Source: Kudoa neothunni (lineage: Eukaryota > Cnidaria). From it: DNA of 64,000 nucleotides. The notes under the pieces were generated by a model. The model ran no database searches and was not told the origin of the DNA. It worked only from the letters and a program-made list of their open reading frames with translations. Below, in pieces: positions 1-11,779 of this stretch (position 1 is its first letter; each line of letters opens with the position of its first letter). The stretch covers positions 9,920,001 through 9,984,000 of the forward strand of contig OZ199839.1 in assembly GCA_964304625.1 (NCBI GenBank). The letters run 5' to 3'. Position numbers and translations under genes: made by a program.

Positions 1-814
1 TGTCATCTTAAGGCACTTTCTAAGGCATTCGTATTTATCTGCTATTATTTTTGTTCATATTTTTGTCTTCAACCAAGAGGCAACAACAACTAATTATTTT
101 AATAACCATTTGATCGAGTGTTCAGGTTCGTCACACGATACATGCACTTGTTATGAGTCAAGTTAAACGAATCTCGTATAGTCGTTACGAAGAAAGATGC
201 GCTAGAAATAAATATAGATACATCTGACATATTTTAATTTAAACAAAACGTGAGTTAAATAGTACAGTTCTCAAAAAGGTATTCCCGGAGATTCACATTT
301 TAAATTCACCGCATAGATTCAACGTAACCAAATGGTTTAGCTTATAAAATTATTTAACATTATAATAAAATCTATGAGTTTTATGATACGGCTTGGATCA
401 GATGAGAATTAGCGCTCAATGTACAACAATTATTAAAATTGTGAGACAATGCGAGGCATGTAGCCAATGGTTGGTTCGTGTGTGCAACGTCTAACATGAC
501 AATAATCAATTTTATTGTAGACAATAGAACCTAATTCGCTAACATATTGTGTATAAACATTTAATAATGTTATTAAACCATGGAAAGTGCGATTTTGGTA
601 AACGAGAGATGGTTAAAGTATGGTTTTAATGGACAAATACTCCATTTAAAATTAAAAAACAAAATTATAAAATTTTGTAGGAAAAATATAGCCTATTGTA
701 ATTGTGAAATCAAATTTTAAATATCTCACATATTCTAGGAGATATTCCCATCCATGCAAATAGCCAGTCCCGAGAAGGGATTAATGGATCCATGCAAATA
801 GCTACTGCCTATAT

Positions 815-884
815 TTTTTGAATATTATCAAGAAACGTACCTATGCGAAATCTTCTCCAAACAACGCTGGGAAGTTCCAACTAG
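815..884 (+). mobile_element. 3' terminus of a non-autonomous Helitron
   Basis: The last ~70 bp match the 3' end of the Helitron that ends at 24314: a shared AAGAAACGTA block, then CTATGCGAAATC, then the subterminal CAACGCTGGG, ending in CTAG followed by T. Helitrons end in CTRR and insert between A and T, and this fits. The 5' end was not located; the 1-815 body is AT-rich with no coding potential. The terminus lies about 275 bp upstream of the first Kunitz start codon. Confidence 0.6.
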
Positions 885-1080
885 TAGTAGAGAGATAAAA
901 ACTGTCACAATATAAAAATATATTTAATTCTTCGTGTTGAATGTTATCCCTTTAGGTTGCGTCAGCACAAAAAAATTCACTGATTGAATATTGATTCGTA
1001 ATACAACATTCTAGTTGTTTTTCATATGTTCACCATTGATACTATACATTCGTATTTAATGAATCGAATCGTGTATGATC

Positions 1081-1129
1081 TATAAATATGGTATTTATAA
1101 TATTAATTCAGACATCGTAAATATACGAT
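1081..1129 (+). promoter_or_regulatory. Core promoter block of Kunitz gene 1 (TATA box plus palindrome)
   Basis: A TATA-like box TATAAATA starts at 1081. About 33 bp downstream, at 1114-1129, is a perfect inverted repeat ATCGTA-aata-TACGAT, 30 bp before the ATG. The palindrome, and the CAGACATCG-type context before it, recur upstream of the Kunitz genes at 27555 (-) and 38323 (+). The distance from the TATA box suggests transcription begins at or just before the palindrome, which would then lie in a very short leader. Its function is inferred from conservation only. Confidence 0.5.
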
Positions 1130-1158
1130 TTTATTAGCTTGTTGTAATACTTATTGGA

Positions 1159-2541
1159 ATGTTGACTTCCTTAATTTTCTTTGTTTATTTAGGAACAACT
1201 TCTTTAGGTACATTTATATTGTTTTGTCTTATCTTTATTTAAATGAAAAATAGAAAGGGCATTGGATTCTTATGAAAAAGATCCCGGGGCACCTCCAACT
1301 TGGATGACTGAAGCGCAGCAAAAAGCAGCTGTAGTTGACAGATGGTACGTCGACAAAGCTACCGCTACATGCAAACCATTCCGATATTTGGGTTCTCTAG
1401 GAAATTTTAACAACTTTGTGTCGAAAGCGGTTTGTCAATATCATTGTAAATCATGATATTTAACGTCTGTAACCTTATTATTAGTAAAGTTCACACCCGA
1501 AGAACAATCCGAAGCGTGTAAATTTGAATTGGATAAAGGCGCTTGCACAGTGGATGAAGCAAAAAGAGAAGAAAGGTGGTATTTTTCAATGACAACGACT
1601 GGTAGCACAGTTACCTACTCCTGCAAATCATTTAAATATTCTGGATGTGGAGGAAACGCCAATAATTTTATGAGTGAAGAAGATTGCAAAAATGCTTGTC
1701 ATAGTAAATAAGTTTGAATAAATCTGTTTATAATATAAGGTCTTAAAATAAATAAATAAATTTAATTTAGATAAAGTGAATAGTGGTTTACAAACAAATG
1801 ACCAAGTTAGCACTCTTATTGCAACTCCTAACAAGTTTGACTGTCTTTTCGCTGCTGAAGTAAAGAGCCATCAACCCAAAATGGGAGTTGTATTACACAA
1901 AGATAAAAAAAGATGCGTATATGCTGCAGTTGGTGCCGATGCAACGAGAGGATTTTTTGAGGAACTACCAAAATGTGTAGATACATGCATAAGTAATAAA
2001 TTTCGATGAAAGACGTGAGATGATAGTAATAATTAGCGGATTATGTCGCTGCTTGCAGTGCAACTGAACCATTCCAAGTACCATCAGAACAATTAATAAC
2101 TACCATTAGTGGTGATGTTAAAGAATACTTTTATTTTGACCCAGAAAACAAAGTATGCCGTCCGTTCTTCTCAAAAACTCCAACCGGAGATTCATTTAAA
2201 CTTAATGATGGCTCAAAAAATATATTTAGTTCTGCAGAGATGTGTGCGAGTTTTTGTCCCGCCGGTAATTTATACTAATTATGCCTTTAGCATTATATAT
2301 TTGATCGAATGTAGTTGGTCATCTTGGCGATCTGCAAGCGGTTGAAGCGTGTAAACAACCAAATGTTGGTGTGTGGAAAGAGGGCGAGAAATACAAATTT
2401 ACGAGATATTATTATGATTCAGCAGCAACATCAGCTGATTGCAAATCGTTTACTTTCAACGGGAAAAAGATGAATTTGAATAACTTTGAGAGCGCTGAAA
2501 TCTGTACGGCTATTTGCAAGACACCTTTAACTTCTAGTTAG
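1159..2541 (+). CDS. Secreted five-domain Kunitz-type inhibitor, gene 1
   Basis: Six exons: 1159-1207, 1254-1445, 1485-1703, 1771-1992, 2037-2264 and 2315-2541. All five junctions are GT-AG and phase 1, giving 378 aa in one frame. Exon 1 is a hydrophobic signal peptide (MLTSLIFFVYLG). Exons 2-6 each hold one Kunitz domain, recognised by the RWYxD/RYYYD strand and the NNF-x4-C helix. Domain 2 (exon 3) has all six cysteines, GCGGNANNF, and threonine after Cys2 (P1). Domains 3, 4 and 5 lack Cys2 and Cys4, the BPTI 14-38 pair. Domain 1 keeps only Cys3 and Cys5. Introns are 39-67 bp. AATAAA lies at 2593. The role is probably protease inhibition or a channel- or receptor-binding scaffold outside the cell; only domain 2 looks like a classical inhibitor. 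The exon model is inferred from phase and from paralogues, not from transcripts. Confidence 0.9.
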
Positions 2542-2604
2542 AGCTAAATACGAAACGACACTTTCGCCCATAAGCATAAATCTGATAATAATAATAAAAT
2601 ACAT

Positions 2605-3160
2605 GACAAAATTAGAATTTGGATCTTTATGATTTCGCATTTTATCTTCTTTTCGTTATACAGAGGGTGGCGGGTAATACGTAATCCCTTCGGGATCGGA
2701 GAAAAAATGAGAATTAGCCATCAATGTTGGGTAATATGCACTCAGAGCTGCCAGGGCTTGAGTTTTTCTCAAAGATCTTGGGTATTTTCATTCAAAACCT
2801 GGAAACATTGAATAGCGACACGAAATTTTATATATGGGACATTAATATTTATATTTGTAATAACATATCCTACTCAAATTATATCATGCAGGGTTTAAAT
2901 ATGACAGTGGCTATTTCACAGACAATTAATATTTCTAAAACTAACTGATAGAATTTAATGAAATTTTATATATTGACATAATCCACAAAGAGCGATTGAT
3001 CTGTAAATTTATAAGAGATGTGTGCACACATGTTATAGATCACCTTAAAATAAAGCACGTGACTGAATATGAACATATTTTTTTAACTTTATAACCGGTT
3101 TAATTACCAAATTTTTCATTCATAAATGTATTAAAATGTTTTATAAACCCATAAGGTCAA
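2605..3160. other. Non-coding spacer
   Basis: AT-rich sequence between Kunitz gene 1 and the first MULE remnant. Short open frames occur but show no recognisable motif, splice-consistent exon or repeat. Confidence 0.4.
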
Positions 3161-3163
3161 TTT

Positions 3164-4200
3164 TTGATGATCGTGCACGTGCCTCACATCAATTTGTGCG
3201 CTGTAGCGATGAGTCACAATTTATTTAGCGTTGGCATGAAGTTTAATTCTTTTGAAGAATTGGAAAATGCTGTAAAGATTTATGAGAATGAATCATATTC
3301 TAATCTGTACAAATGTCAGATTAGAACCCTCTTGAATATTACAGACAGAATAGCAAAATCAATTAATCCGCTTCTTCGGTACTACGAAATTACATATCGA
3401 TGTATTTTCAGTCGTACTAATAGACACAGAAAAAATGGAGACAGTAACAAAAAAACTATCAAAAACAACTGCCTTGTTTAAATCACGTTGAGAGTATCAG
3501 AGGATGGATTGTCGCTTGAAGTGCGTTCCTCTTTATTTAACCACAACCATGAATGCAATGAAATTATTTCCAATAATTTACTAAATCAGCGAAAAATTGA
3601 TTTCAGAGATCCAGAAATTATTCAGCTTATTCATCTGGGTTCAAATAAAAAACTTATCTAGTCAATGATCCAATCAGACACGGGGATAAACGTGAGATTA
3701 AAATCTCTTCACAATATGAAAACCAATTCTGATACTTCCCTAGACTCTATAATTAAAATAGAGAAGTTGTTGAAAGAAGATTTTGGTTGCTTTGTAAGAA
3801 TTTTATACAACGAGCATAGGATAGTAAATGGAATATTTCTCGCTGAACTGGATATGAAAAGGTTTTTAGAAGTTTATTCTGAAGTCATGTTTGTTGATGC
3901 CACATACAAACTTCTAAACAAGAGGTATTTATAAAATAAATAGTCAACCTGGTTGTGAACTGTACTAAAATTAATGTTTTAGAGCACCTTTATATTTATC
4001 AACAGGGGAATATTCAACAGGATGAACTCACATTACGTGTATTTGTGTTATGTATAAAAAAACGGAGCAGAACATTCAGTGGTATTGTAAAGATTTAAGT
4101 AAATTGTTTCCAACGCTAAAAAACAGTCTGTTTTCGAATATGACTGATAGAGATGAAAAACTTAGAAAATTTCGGAGAAAAAGCCTTCCTAACACTTAAT
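3164..4200 (+). pseudogene. Decayed MULE transposase (SWIM/FAR1-type family)
   Basis: Broken frames give the N-terminal half of a Mutator-like transposase: a start near MKFNSFEELENA, a basic zinc-cluster-like segment ending in NHNHEC (about 3540-3560), and the first catalytic aspartate in VMFVDATYK (about 3888-3912). The comparable motif in the MULE at 39454-41992 is LHIDATYK. After 3935 the frame is lost, although faint similarity to the central region continues to about 4200. The C-terminal half and both terminal repeats were not found. It is an old inactive copy with at least four frame breaks. Confidence 0.65.
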
Positions 4201-4750
4201 TAATCTTATAAAATTTCATGTTATGGAAAATTTTCAAAGAGTAATTACCACAAGTAAGTTTCCAATTATTGTGTTAAAATGCTAAGAAATTCTAAAAATT
4301 TTGCAACCAATTATTGCTTCTAAAAATCTTGATGATTATAAAAGTTAAATAATAGGTTAAATCCGTAAATATAATTAAGTTAAACGAATATTTTAAGAAA
4401 AATTGGGAAGATATTTATGAGGAATGGATACCTGGTTTGAGTAATGCCAGGAACTTTCAAAAGAAACGATACAGTTAGGTAACCGATTTTCCGTAACTTC
4501 AGATTATCTTCCCTTAAAATATTATTTTAATATTTTAAAACATAAATTTTATTTTATATGTCGATTTTAATAATAATAATTTACAAAAATTGAACCATAG
4601 AAAGTGGTTTTTTTCTATTATTAGCATTTAACCGATTTTCCATAACTTTTCAGCTATAGGCTGATTTAGCGGCGTGCCTTTTTTTACATTTATAATGTCT
4701 GGAAAATTTAAAAAACGGGGAATAATAAAACTAAAATATAAATTCATTGA
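4200..4750. other. AT-rich spacer between transposon remnants
   Basis: No coding potential or clear repeat structure was seen. It may be decayed sequence of the flanking MULE or Tigger elements. Confidence 0.3.
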
Positions 4751-5650
4751 TTTTTTTAAAAATATATTAAACAGGAGTGCAAAAATTTTACTTTTCGTAA
4801 ATTTAAGCTCCTTTCTATTTCTACTCTAGATATCTTGATTAAGGAGAAAGATATAGTTTTACCTTATAAACTGGCTTGGTATCTTCAAAGAGAAAAAATT
4901 TTAACCAGTATTTAAATCACGTTATCGATACTTTAGTATGACCGGTTGAATTACTTGAAATAACAAAAAATTGAATTATCTGCTCATGATATACATGAAA
5001 TAAACAAATTGGCAAAAGAATTGGACCTAAGCGTAGTAACAACCCATGATTGATTTCTTGGTTTTAAACCACGATGGAATTTAAAAACATCATTGTCCAT
5101 TGTGATGCTGCTTGTGTTGATATAGTTTTGTAGAAAATTGGTAATCTAAATTTAATGACTAAGTCAAAGGTAACAACGATGAATGTATCTATAATCATGA
5201 CGAAACTGCATTATTTTTAATGCTATATTTTGTCGAGAGAATAAAATTCTAACAGGAAAAAAAATCTAAACAATAGTTACTGTTTTGCGAGGAGCATCTA
5301 CGCCTGGAGGTTGCACTGAATCTCTTGTGATCGGAAATCACAAAAACCATGTTGTTTTAAAAATACTAAATAAAACATTTCTTGTAAAATATAAATCAAA
5401 CAGGAAAGAATGGATGATTAGGAAAACATTTAACAAATATCTTTCTAATTTTGACAATGTATTCAAAACGAAGTACAAGAAAGTTTACTACTTCTTAATA
5501 ATGCCACTTGTCACGCTGAAATACATTTATCCAATATCTCTCTTATATTCCTTACAAAAAATTCAACTAACGTTTGGCAACTATTAGACCATGGAATCAT
5601 TTTCTCATTCAAATCAAATTAAAAAAATAATTTAAAAGAAAACCACATTG
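4750..5650 (+). pseudogene. Decayed Tigger/pogo transposase
   Basis: The 5285-5587 frame carries the DDE_1 core of pogo-type transposases: TPGGCTESLVIGNHKN, the KEWM segment followed by F-x3-L, then a frame change into NATCHAEIHL and LLDHGI, which correspond to the family's DNAPSH and LQPLDQG blocks. Upstream, near 5185-5220, lies a translated NHDETALFF, matching the family DETALF motif with its first aspartate. Frames are broken several times and no terminal repeats were recognised. The boundaries are approximate. Confidence 0.65.
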
Positions 5651-5803
5651 CTGCTACCGACAGTGATATAAATACACCCTCCTAAGATTCGCTTGAAATA
5701 ATTTTCCGGTCAAGGTACGGTTTAGTGGGTAATCTTCGGCATTTTTCGCTACCGAGTCGGCAAAACGAAAATTAAACAACGATAATAATCAATTCATGTT
5801 TTG

Positions 5804-6585
5804 TTAATTTTTTTTAAATTGATGGACTACCCAATAAGAACCCGCTATTTCAGAGTTCTTATGTGTTATATGCTGAAATTTTCGATTAATTACGCCCCAA
5901 ATGGCTTCGATTTTATCAGTATGGACGCTATCGCTAGTTTTAAATTGAACGCTGTGATTTACATATTCATATTTATAACCAAGAGATTAAAGCGAATTAT
6001 AACCACACCACATATCTGTCCATATTATGTAACCGCTGGCCACACGAGTGGTAATAATATTTTCAAGAGTTGCCTGATCCCTCACTTCGGTCAAAACTTG
6101 GAAAATATTATTATTCTCATCAACCCCGGCATCAATCCAAACGTTTTGGTTAACGAGAACCCTTCTCCGATGGTATTTTCTTTTACAGATGTTGGATTCA
6201 TCGATCTGAATAATGACATCCACTCCTCCTACTCGAATGATGAACAAATTGAAATATTCTACATAGATTTTTCTAACGTAGTTTTTCTAGTTAATTATTG
6301 TTTCTCTGGGAACAATTTGTAGCTGAATCATTAGCATACTATATGACATTTGAATATTAAAAACATCCAAATACATTAGCAAAAATATTTCCCATAGGAA
6401 CGGTTTGGAACCTTCGAAAAACCTTCCTCAACGTAGGCCTGTTCTTTCCGGCATATATTACATCGGGACCCATAACCATAAACTATAGTATCTCTTTTCA
6501 GACCTATCATTAAAGTGCATTTTTCACGAGTTCTCTCTGCTGGGAGAAATCTTAAATTTTGCATACAATAAATGAATTTTTCATT
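5804..6585 (-). pseudogene. Merlin (ISXO2-like) transposase remnant 1
   Basis: Minus-strand frames give a nearly full ISXO2/Merlin DDE transposase. There is a cysteine pair (RCNICRK) at about 6445-6480, then VIIQIDESN with KRKYHRRR (first D), IIWTDMWCGYNSL (second D), and HTDKIEAIWG (catalytic E) near 5870. One stop lies just after the second D region, and a frame change separates the zinc-binding part from the core. The 5' part is cut at 6586 by the MULE terminal repeat, so this element was present before that insertion. Confidence 0.8.
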
Positions 6586-7451
6586 GATGATGTCTATTTG
6601 CACTCCCTCGGTGCATGCGCGGAGGATTATAGCATTATCTCTGTATATGCTTTTTCTCTTATGTTAGTTGTCGCAGAAAACATTAATTGACACAAACGAT
6701 GAATGATATTTTTTGAAAAATGAATAAAATGATAAAAATATTTTTTCTATTTTTTAATAATAAACACAATTTTTTAATTGTTTTAATCTTCCTTTTACTT
6801 TAATGGAATGAAAATTGAAATTAAATAAGTTGGAATTTTTTTTTATTTGGTTTATTTATGGAAAATGTGATTTTATTCTAGTATTGATCTTTTAAGTTTT
6901 TTAGACTTTTGTAAAATTCGTTGTATTGACTGCCACCAGGTGTATTTAATTGATCCTATATTTCAGAACATAATTGTTTGTTGTTTTTAAATTTTTCTTT
7001 TAAATGTATATTGGTTGGTAAAACATTCAAGCCGATATATTGTGAATCAATATCAGGGAAGTTTATAATTGTTGAAATATCGTCGTTTGTTATATTGCAC
7101 ACATGATTATTATCGAGGAATATATCATTGTTTGTACAAAACTATCTTACATTGCGTATAGAATCAGAAGTCAAAATTAAGGATTTTACTTTTGCAATTA
7201 AAAGTTTTCATGAGAGAGAATATCGTTGAAAAAGTGTACAATCAAACTTGTATATAGTATCTTGAAACGTAACTATTGCTGAACAAGACACAATGTGAAC
7301 AAAGAACATGTTTTTTAAATTCCTAATTGATAATGATTTCAGATTTTGAGTCTCGAATTTTATTTTATCAGCAGGAAAACTGAGAAAACTATCTATTATT
7401 GCAAAAATATCAACATCATCAATGCTGTTGTTATGTATAAGAATCAGACCA
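6586..7451 (-). mobile_element. MULE fragment (C-terminal half and terminal repeat) inserted in Merlin 1
   Basis: The end at 6586 reads GATGATGTCTATTTG followed by GGTGCATGCGCGGAGG, closely matching the terminal repeat of the intact-ended MULE at 39454 (GATGGTGTCTACTGCC, then GGTGCGTGCGCGAAGG). Inside, on the minus strand at about 6890-7450, a broken frame carries a SWIM-like segment (KFDCTLFQRYSLS) as in the C-terminal part of that MULE. The distance from the end of the frame to the terminal repeat (about 300 bp) is also similar. The N-terminal half is missing beyond 7451, where a Helitron-type end begins. Confidence 0.65.
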
Positions 7452-7540
7452 TCTATATATATAAAGATGTTACTTCGAAGAGGGCCGAAGATGTGTGTGA
7501 GTGTGTGGCCACAAGTACGCATGTCCGGTAAAATTTACTT
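7452..7540 (+). mobile_element. Probable Helitron 5' terminus
   Basis: The sequence starts TCTATATATATAAAG after an A, then has a GTGTGTGAGTGTGTGG tract and GCATGTCCGG. This order (TC, AT-rich TATATATAAA, TG-rich tract, GCATG) is the same as at 36749. Helitrons begin with TC after A. No paired 3' end was found, so the extent is unknown. Confidence 0.4.
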
Positions 7541-8393
7541 TCTTATATATAGCTCCAACGTTTGGTTCCAATATCTAAGCGCATTTAGTAAAATGTAAAG
7601 TTTATGAAAAAATACAGAATAGATCTTATTGTTATTTTCAAGGCGTACAAATACGCGCTTAAATTTTGAGCTGATTATAATTATTTGAAACCGTGTTTGT
7701 CGTCGATTTTCAGAATTTTTTTACTATAAAATACTGGAGCTTCCCATACCTAGAATTGAAGATAACATGAAGTACATGTTGTTTTAACTAATTGCGAATA
7801 TTTATATTGAATTTAAGGTTATACTAGGCGATTTTTATTTTGAGAATTAAAGCTACCGAATTGGAGCAAATGTAAATAATTGATTTTTTTATAAAAAATT
7901 ATATTTAAATTTAATTCTAAATTTTGAAAAAAGGTTTAACCTATTCAAAGTAACCTCATTATATTTTTGCTAAAAAATCATTATTTAAACGGAAAATATG
8001 TTTTTAACTCATATGTAATGCCCATGTTTGTTAACAAAGCATATGACGAGGATTATAAAATGTATTTATGGAAGAAAAAAATATCAATAATTGTCAAAAT
8101 ATGTTCATTGGGAATTTACATGGTGTAGTTGGAAGTAAATTATTTAGTTTAAGTTATAATATTTGAAATGGAATCTACATATTCGATAAAAGATCTCAGT
8201 CAAACTTAACTATCGATTGTGCGAATTAATTTTACTGATTACAATCACTACTTTGATATATCGGAGTGACAACATCGAAGTAAAGAAATTTTAAATTTTC
8301 TCTGTTTTTTGCATTCCATAGATTGTGTTAAGGAATTTAAAACGTTAAAATATACGTTGATAAATAAATGTAAAATTCTATAGAGTTTTACTG
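7541..8393. other. Non-coding stretch
   Basis: AT-rich. No gene, tandem repeat or paired terminus was found. The 3' end of the minus-strand Helitron that starts at 8394 is expected here, but no CTRR with a hairpin could be identified. Confidence 0.3.
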
Positions 8394-10310
8394 TTACAAG
8401 TAGAACCACAGATAAGTTATCTTATAAGTAAAAAATTGGCCATGTAGAAAATATGAATCCTCTAAATGCAGACCAGCAACTTTAAAGGTTTGTCCCTGTG
8501 ATTTATTTATAGGCATTGCAAAACAGGGTTTAATTAGAAACTGAAGTCGACCGAAATTAAAAGTACTATCAGATGGAATTATTGGAATTCGTGTAATGTA
8601 CACATCTTCACCTTTGGCACATCCGGTAACAATTGTGGCTTCAATCAAGTATGTCATCATTCTTTCCACAGCCAGCCGTGTACCGTTACAAAATTTTGGT
8701 GAATCAACATTCCCCATTAACATTCTTAGTATCCCAACCTTTAAAGCAATGTTATGAGACGGTAGACCTGACATTTCAATACTGTTCAAAAATTCCACAG
8801 GATAATTTACATTTTCCGAGGGATCTATAGCTGTATAAAGAGATTTGTAAACTCTCTCCTCTCCTGGTAAAAGTCGTACCATCCGATTATTTATAGTGTT
8901 GACAACATTGTTTGTTGGTGCCAAAATTCCTCACTCACATATCCAACCCATGTTTGAAACGTTTAAATGTATAGCAGGGAATACTTTACACCTTAATTCA
9001 TCCAGTTTATTAACCAAGTTGGCTATTGAGTGTAATGGTACGTTTCCCTTAGCATAGCTTACAAATTTTCCCTCCCCAACTTTCAAAATATTAGCAGAAA
9101 ATTTACCTACATGATGATCGTTGTTCAAATAAACTCGCATATTGGTGGTAAGTTTTAATGTTTTTTTCTCTGGACCGAAAATATGAAGATTTTAAACAAT
9201 AATTGACCTGATCACATCTGGTTCCTATTAATATAACTGGTAATGTTTGACGAAAATCACCAGATAATATAACAGTGATACCTCCAAACGAAGTATTATT
9301 ATCTGTTACGTCTCTTAAAGTAGGACCTAATGCTCCTAGAGCTACATTATTCGCCATAGTGCATTCATCCCAAATGATTGCGCTGCAACATCTTAACAAT
9401 TCTGAGAGTCCAGTTCCTTTAGATATCTTACATGTAACTGTGGAATCATTACTTAAATTTAATAGCAACTTGAATGTGCTGGGGGCTGTTCTACCATCTG
9501 GAAGTAAAGTAGCGACAATGCCTGAAAAAGCAACAACCAAAACAATTTTTGACCGATATTCAGCTCTCCTAATAGCAGGTTAATAATAAATGTTTTCCCT
9601 ATTCCACCAGGAGTAACTATAAAGAAGATATGATCATGTGTATTACCATTGTTAACCCTATCCATCATGGAGTTAAATGAATAAAATTGATCATTCATTG
9701 GTTTTGGTTTATTAACTAACTCAAACTCTCTCAAATTTTCAATGTTATATCCAAACTCTCTTTGAATTTCATTTGGAATATGGTTATCAAACGTTCTACC
9801 GATTGGTGGGAACCCATATTTATCCAATGTTTCACCTCCCATCTCGATAACTACATTTTCGACATCGGTAAGTGCCATGTTGAAAACTATCGAGTTACAT
9901 TACACATGATCGCCAGGATTTTGTAACTGTATTGGATGTTGATAGACTTCACACATATCAATTCTAAATTTCATCCAAAAATTGTGTGGACAACTCAATT
10001 CGCATGTTCTTAATAATAGAATGAAAAGTCTTCGTAATTTGTGGTGTATTAGTAACAACAGCTTCGTTTAAAGTGTTCTTAAAATGATTATCATCTTGAA
10101 GCATACCACGTTTCATAAATGCCTCTCTATATGTTGAGTGCAGCTGACCATCAAATATTCGAAGATCTTGAAAACACTTTGGTCCTGTAATTCTATGTAG
10201 AGGCATCCTCAAGTAAAAACATTCACTATACTTCGGATATACAATGTAAACTCTTCCCAGCGTATTATCAAATTTTACATCGGCATGACTCTCTACAAAA
10301 GTGTTTCGCT
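8394..10310 (-). pseudogene. Helitron Pif1-like helicase portion (broken)
   Basis: Reading leftwards: DNTLGRVYIVYP then RMPLHRITGPKCFQDLR (the Helitron link region), Walker A GGIGKTF near 9593-9615, Walker B WDEC near 9365-9380, GDFRQTLPVI near 9235-9270, an ILAPTN motif near 8900-8930, and NKSQGQT (helicase motif VI) near 8485-8510. These are the standard superfamily 1B Pif1 motifs fused to Rep in animal Helitrons. Frame changes occur after Walker A and after motif III, and the C-terminal CSR region is lost. It would unwind DNA during rolling-circle transposition if intact. Confidence 0.85.
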
Positions 10311-10319
10311 ACAAGAGGT

Positions 10320-11720
10320 TCCCGCATCCCCCTAGAGATGTGAAGAGCCATCATTGAGGGTGCGGGAGTCATTCAAGAATAAATTTAAAAATTAATCTTA
10401 GTTTATTCATGTCGTAATTTTCGTTAGTCCCGTTTAAATCATGTAAGGACGTAGTGCGTACAATAGTATTTCTGGTTGTTTTGATATCAATCAATTTTGA
10501 TTCAAAAATGGGATTTTATAATTTATTTAATTTATAATTTTATTCTGTTTGATTTCTTCAAAATAGCGCAGTAAGGCAATAGTTTATATTAAGCTTGTTC
10601 AACCTACAAAATCTAACTATCGCTATCTTTCAAAATAATATATTTATATGCTTAAGCTGTAATTAGGTTGTCAGTATTTTTATCTACTTAGAAATAACCT
10701 CAATCCATAAAATAAAACCACAATGTGGTTTAAACTTTGTCTTCTGTCTAAATTTGAGATCCATCATTTAAATGTATATGATTTATCATGTTAAATTTAA
10801 GTTTTATGCTCGAATTTATACCTGGCGTTTAATAAGAATTTTAACAAAATTTTTTTGAAAAATATTGGTACAACAAAAATCCGAGAATTTATTTATACAT
10901 TTAAATAGATGATTGTCAATTTTAACAGAATAATTAGTTTTTTTTATTCAGGTACATAAGGTAGCATCTGTTTTGAATTTTCGGAATTCTTCTTAACCCA
11001 TTGCCTTTATGTTTAAATTAAAATATGACTCAATATAGAGTGAGGAATTTGATACGTTTTTCCGCACTAGATGATATATGAAACAAGCTTATCGACTTCA
11101 TTATGTACAAATAATAAGTATCGGAATTCATTAAACCCGATAACGATTTTCATGTTTCGTATTCCAACAAAATCTTTTGCTTTGAATTACTTATGAAAAC
11201 CGAGCTAGAGCAGGAGAACCGCCAGATCAAATAATACTAAATAACAATTGATTTCGAAATAATCTTTTTTATGAACTATACGAGTTGGGTATTTTTATTT
11301 GACTCATTTAATTTTCACCTTTAAGTACAGAATTTATTTAAGCGACCATACTTTGTAAAGTTTAGTATTACGTTTATATTTATTTTTTACGTCTACTAAT
11401 ATTTTGGAATAATTTAATAACATAATTTATTAGAATTATTTATTACTTTACATAAAAATGGTATATATAAGCTGGAATGAATAATAGCTCCAATCATTGA
11501 GTGTTAATTCATGAGGAGTGAAAACGATAATGTTCATCCTTTCTCAATTATACATAGCAAATTGAGTTTAAAATCATTTTGGTTTTAATTTATTTTAGAA
11601 GTAAATGAGGAAAATTGAAGTTAAAATATAAATTAAAAATAATACAAATATGATTTTAAGACATTTTTTATTGGTATTATTATTTTCGCATTTAAATTAA
11701 AAGAATAATTGAGTCTTGAC
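10320..11720. other. AT-rich block splitting the Helitron coding region
   Basis: The Rep region decays near WIRRKRG (about 11830), and coding similarity resumes near 10310 with no recognisable protein between. The low-coordinate side carries CCCGCATCCCC with a GGGTGCGGG partner 35 bp on, a small hairpin. The reverse complement of the other side contains CCGTATCCCCATCC. This weakly suggests a short-TIR insertion, but no target duplication could be defined. Confidence 0.35.
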
Positions 11721-11779
11721 ATTCACATAGAGGAGGGGATGTGAAGTGAAAGCGGAAATTAGGATGGGGATACGGATGT

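Noticed and set aside
750-800. Two ATGCAAAT octamers upstream of Kunitz gene 1
   Set aside because: Not present upstream of genes 3 or 4 and inside Helitron-derived sequence; probably coincidence.
1446-1456. Reading through the end of Kunitz exon 2 gives a second cysteine (QYHCKS) before a stop
   Set aside because: A GT donor lies at 1446 and splicing in phase 1 joins the frame to exon 3; all three intact genes share this. The extra Cys arises only by reading intron sequence.
10310-10385. GC-rich hairpin CCCGCATCCCC...GGGTGCGGG as the Helitron 3' end
   Set aside because: It lies inside the Rep-helicase coding order, not outside it, and no CTRR follows in the right orientation.
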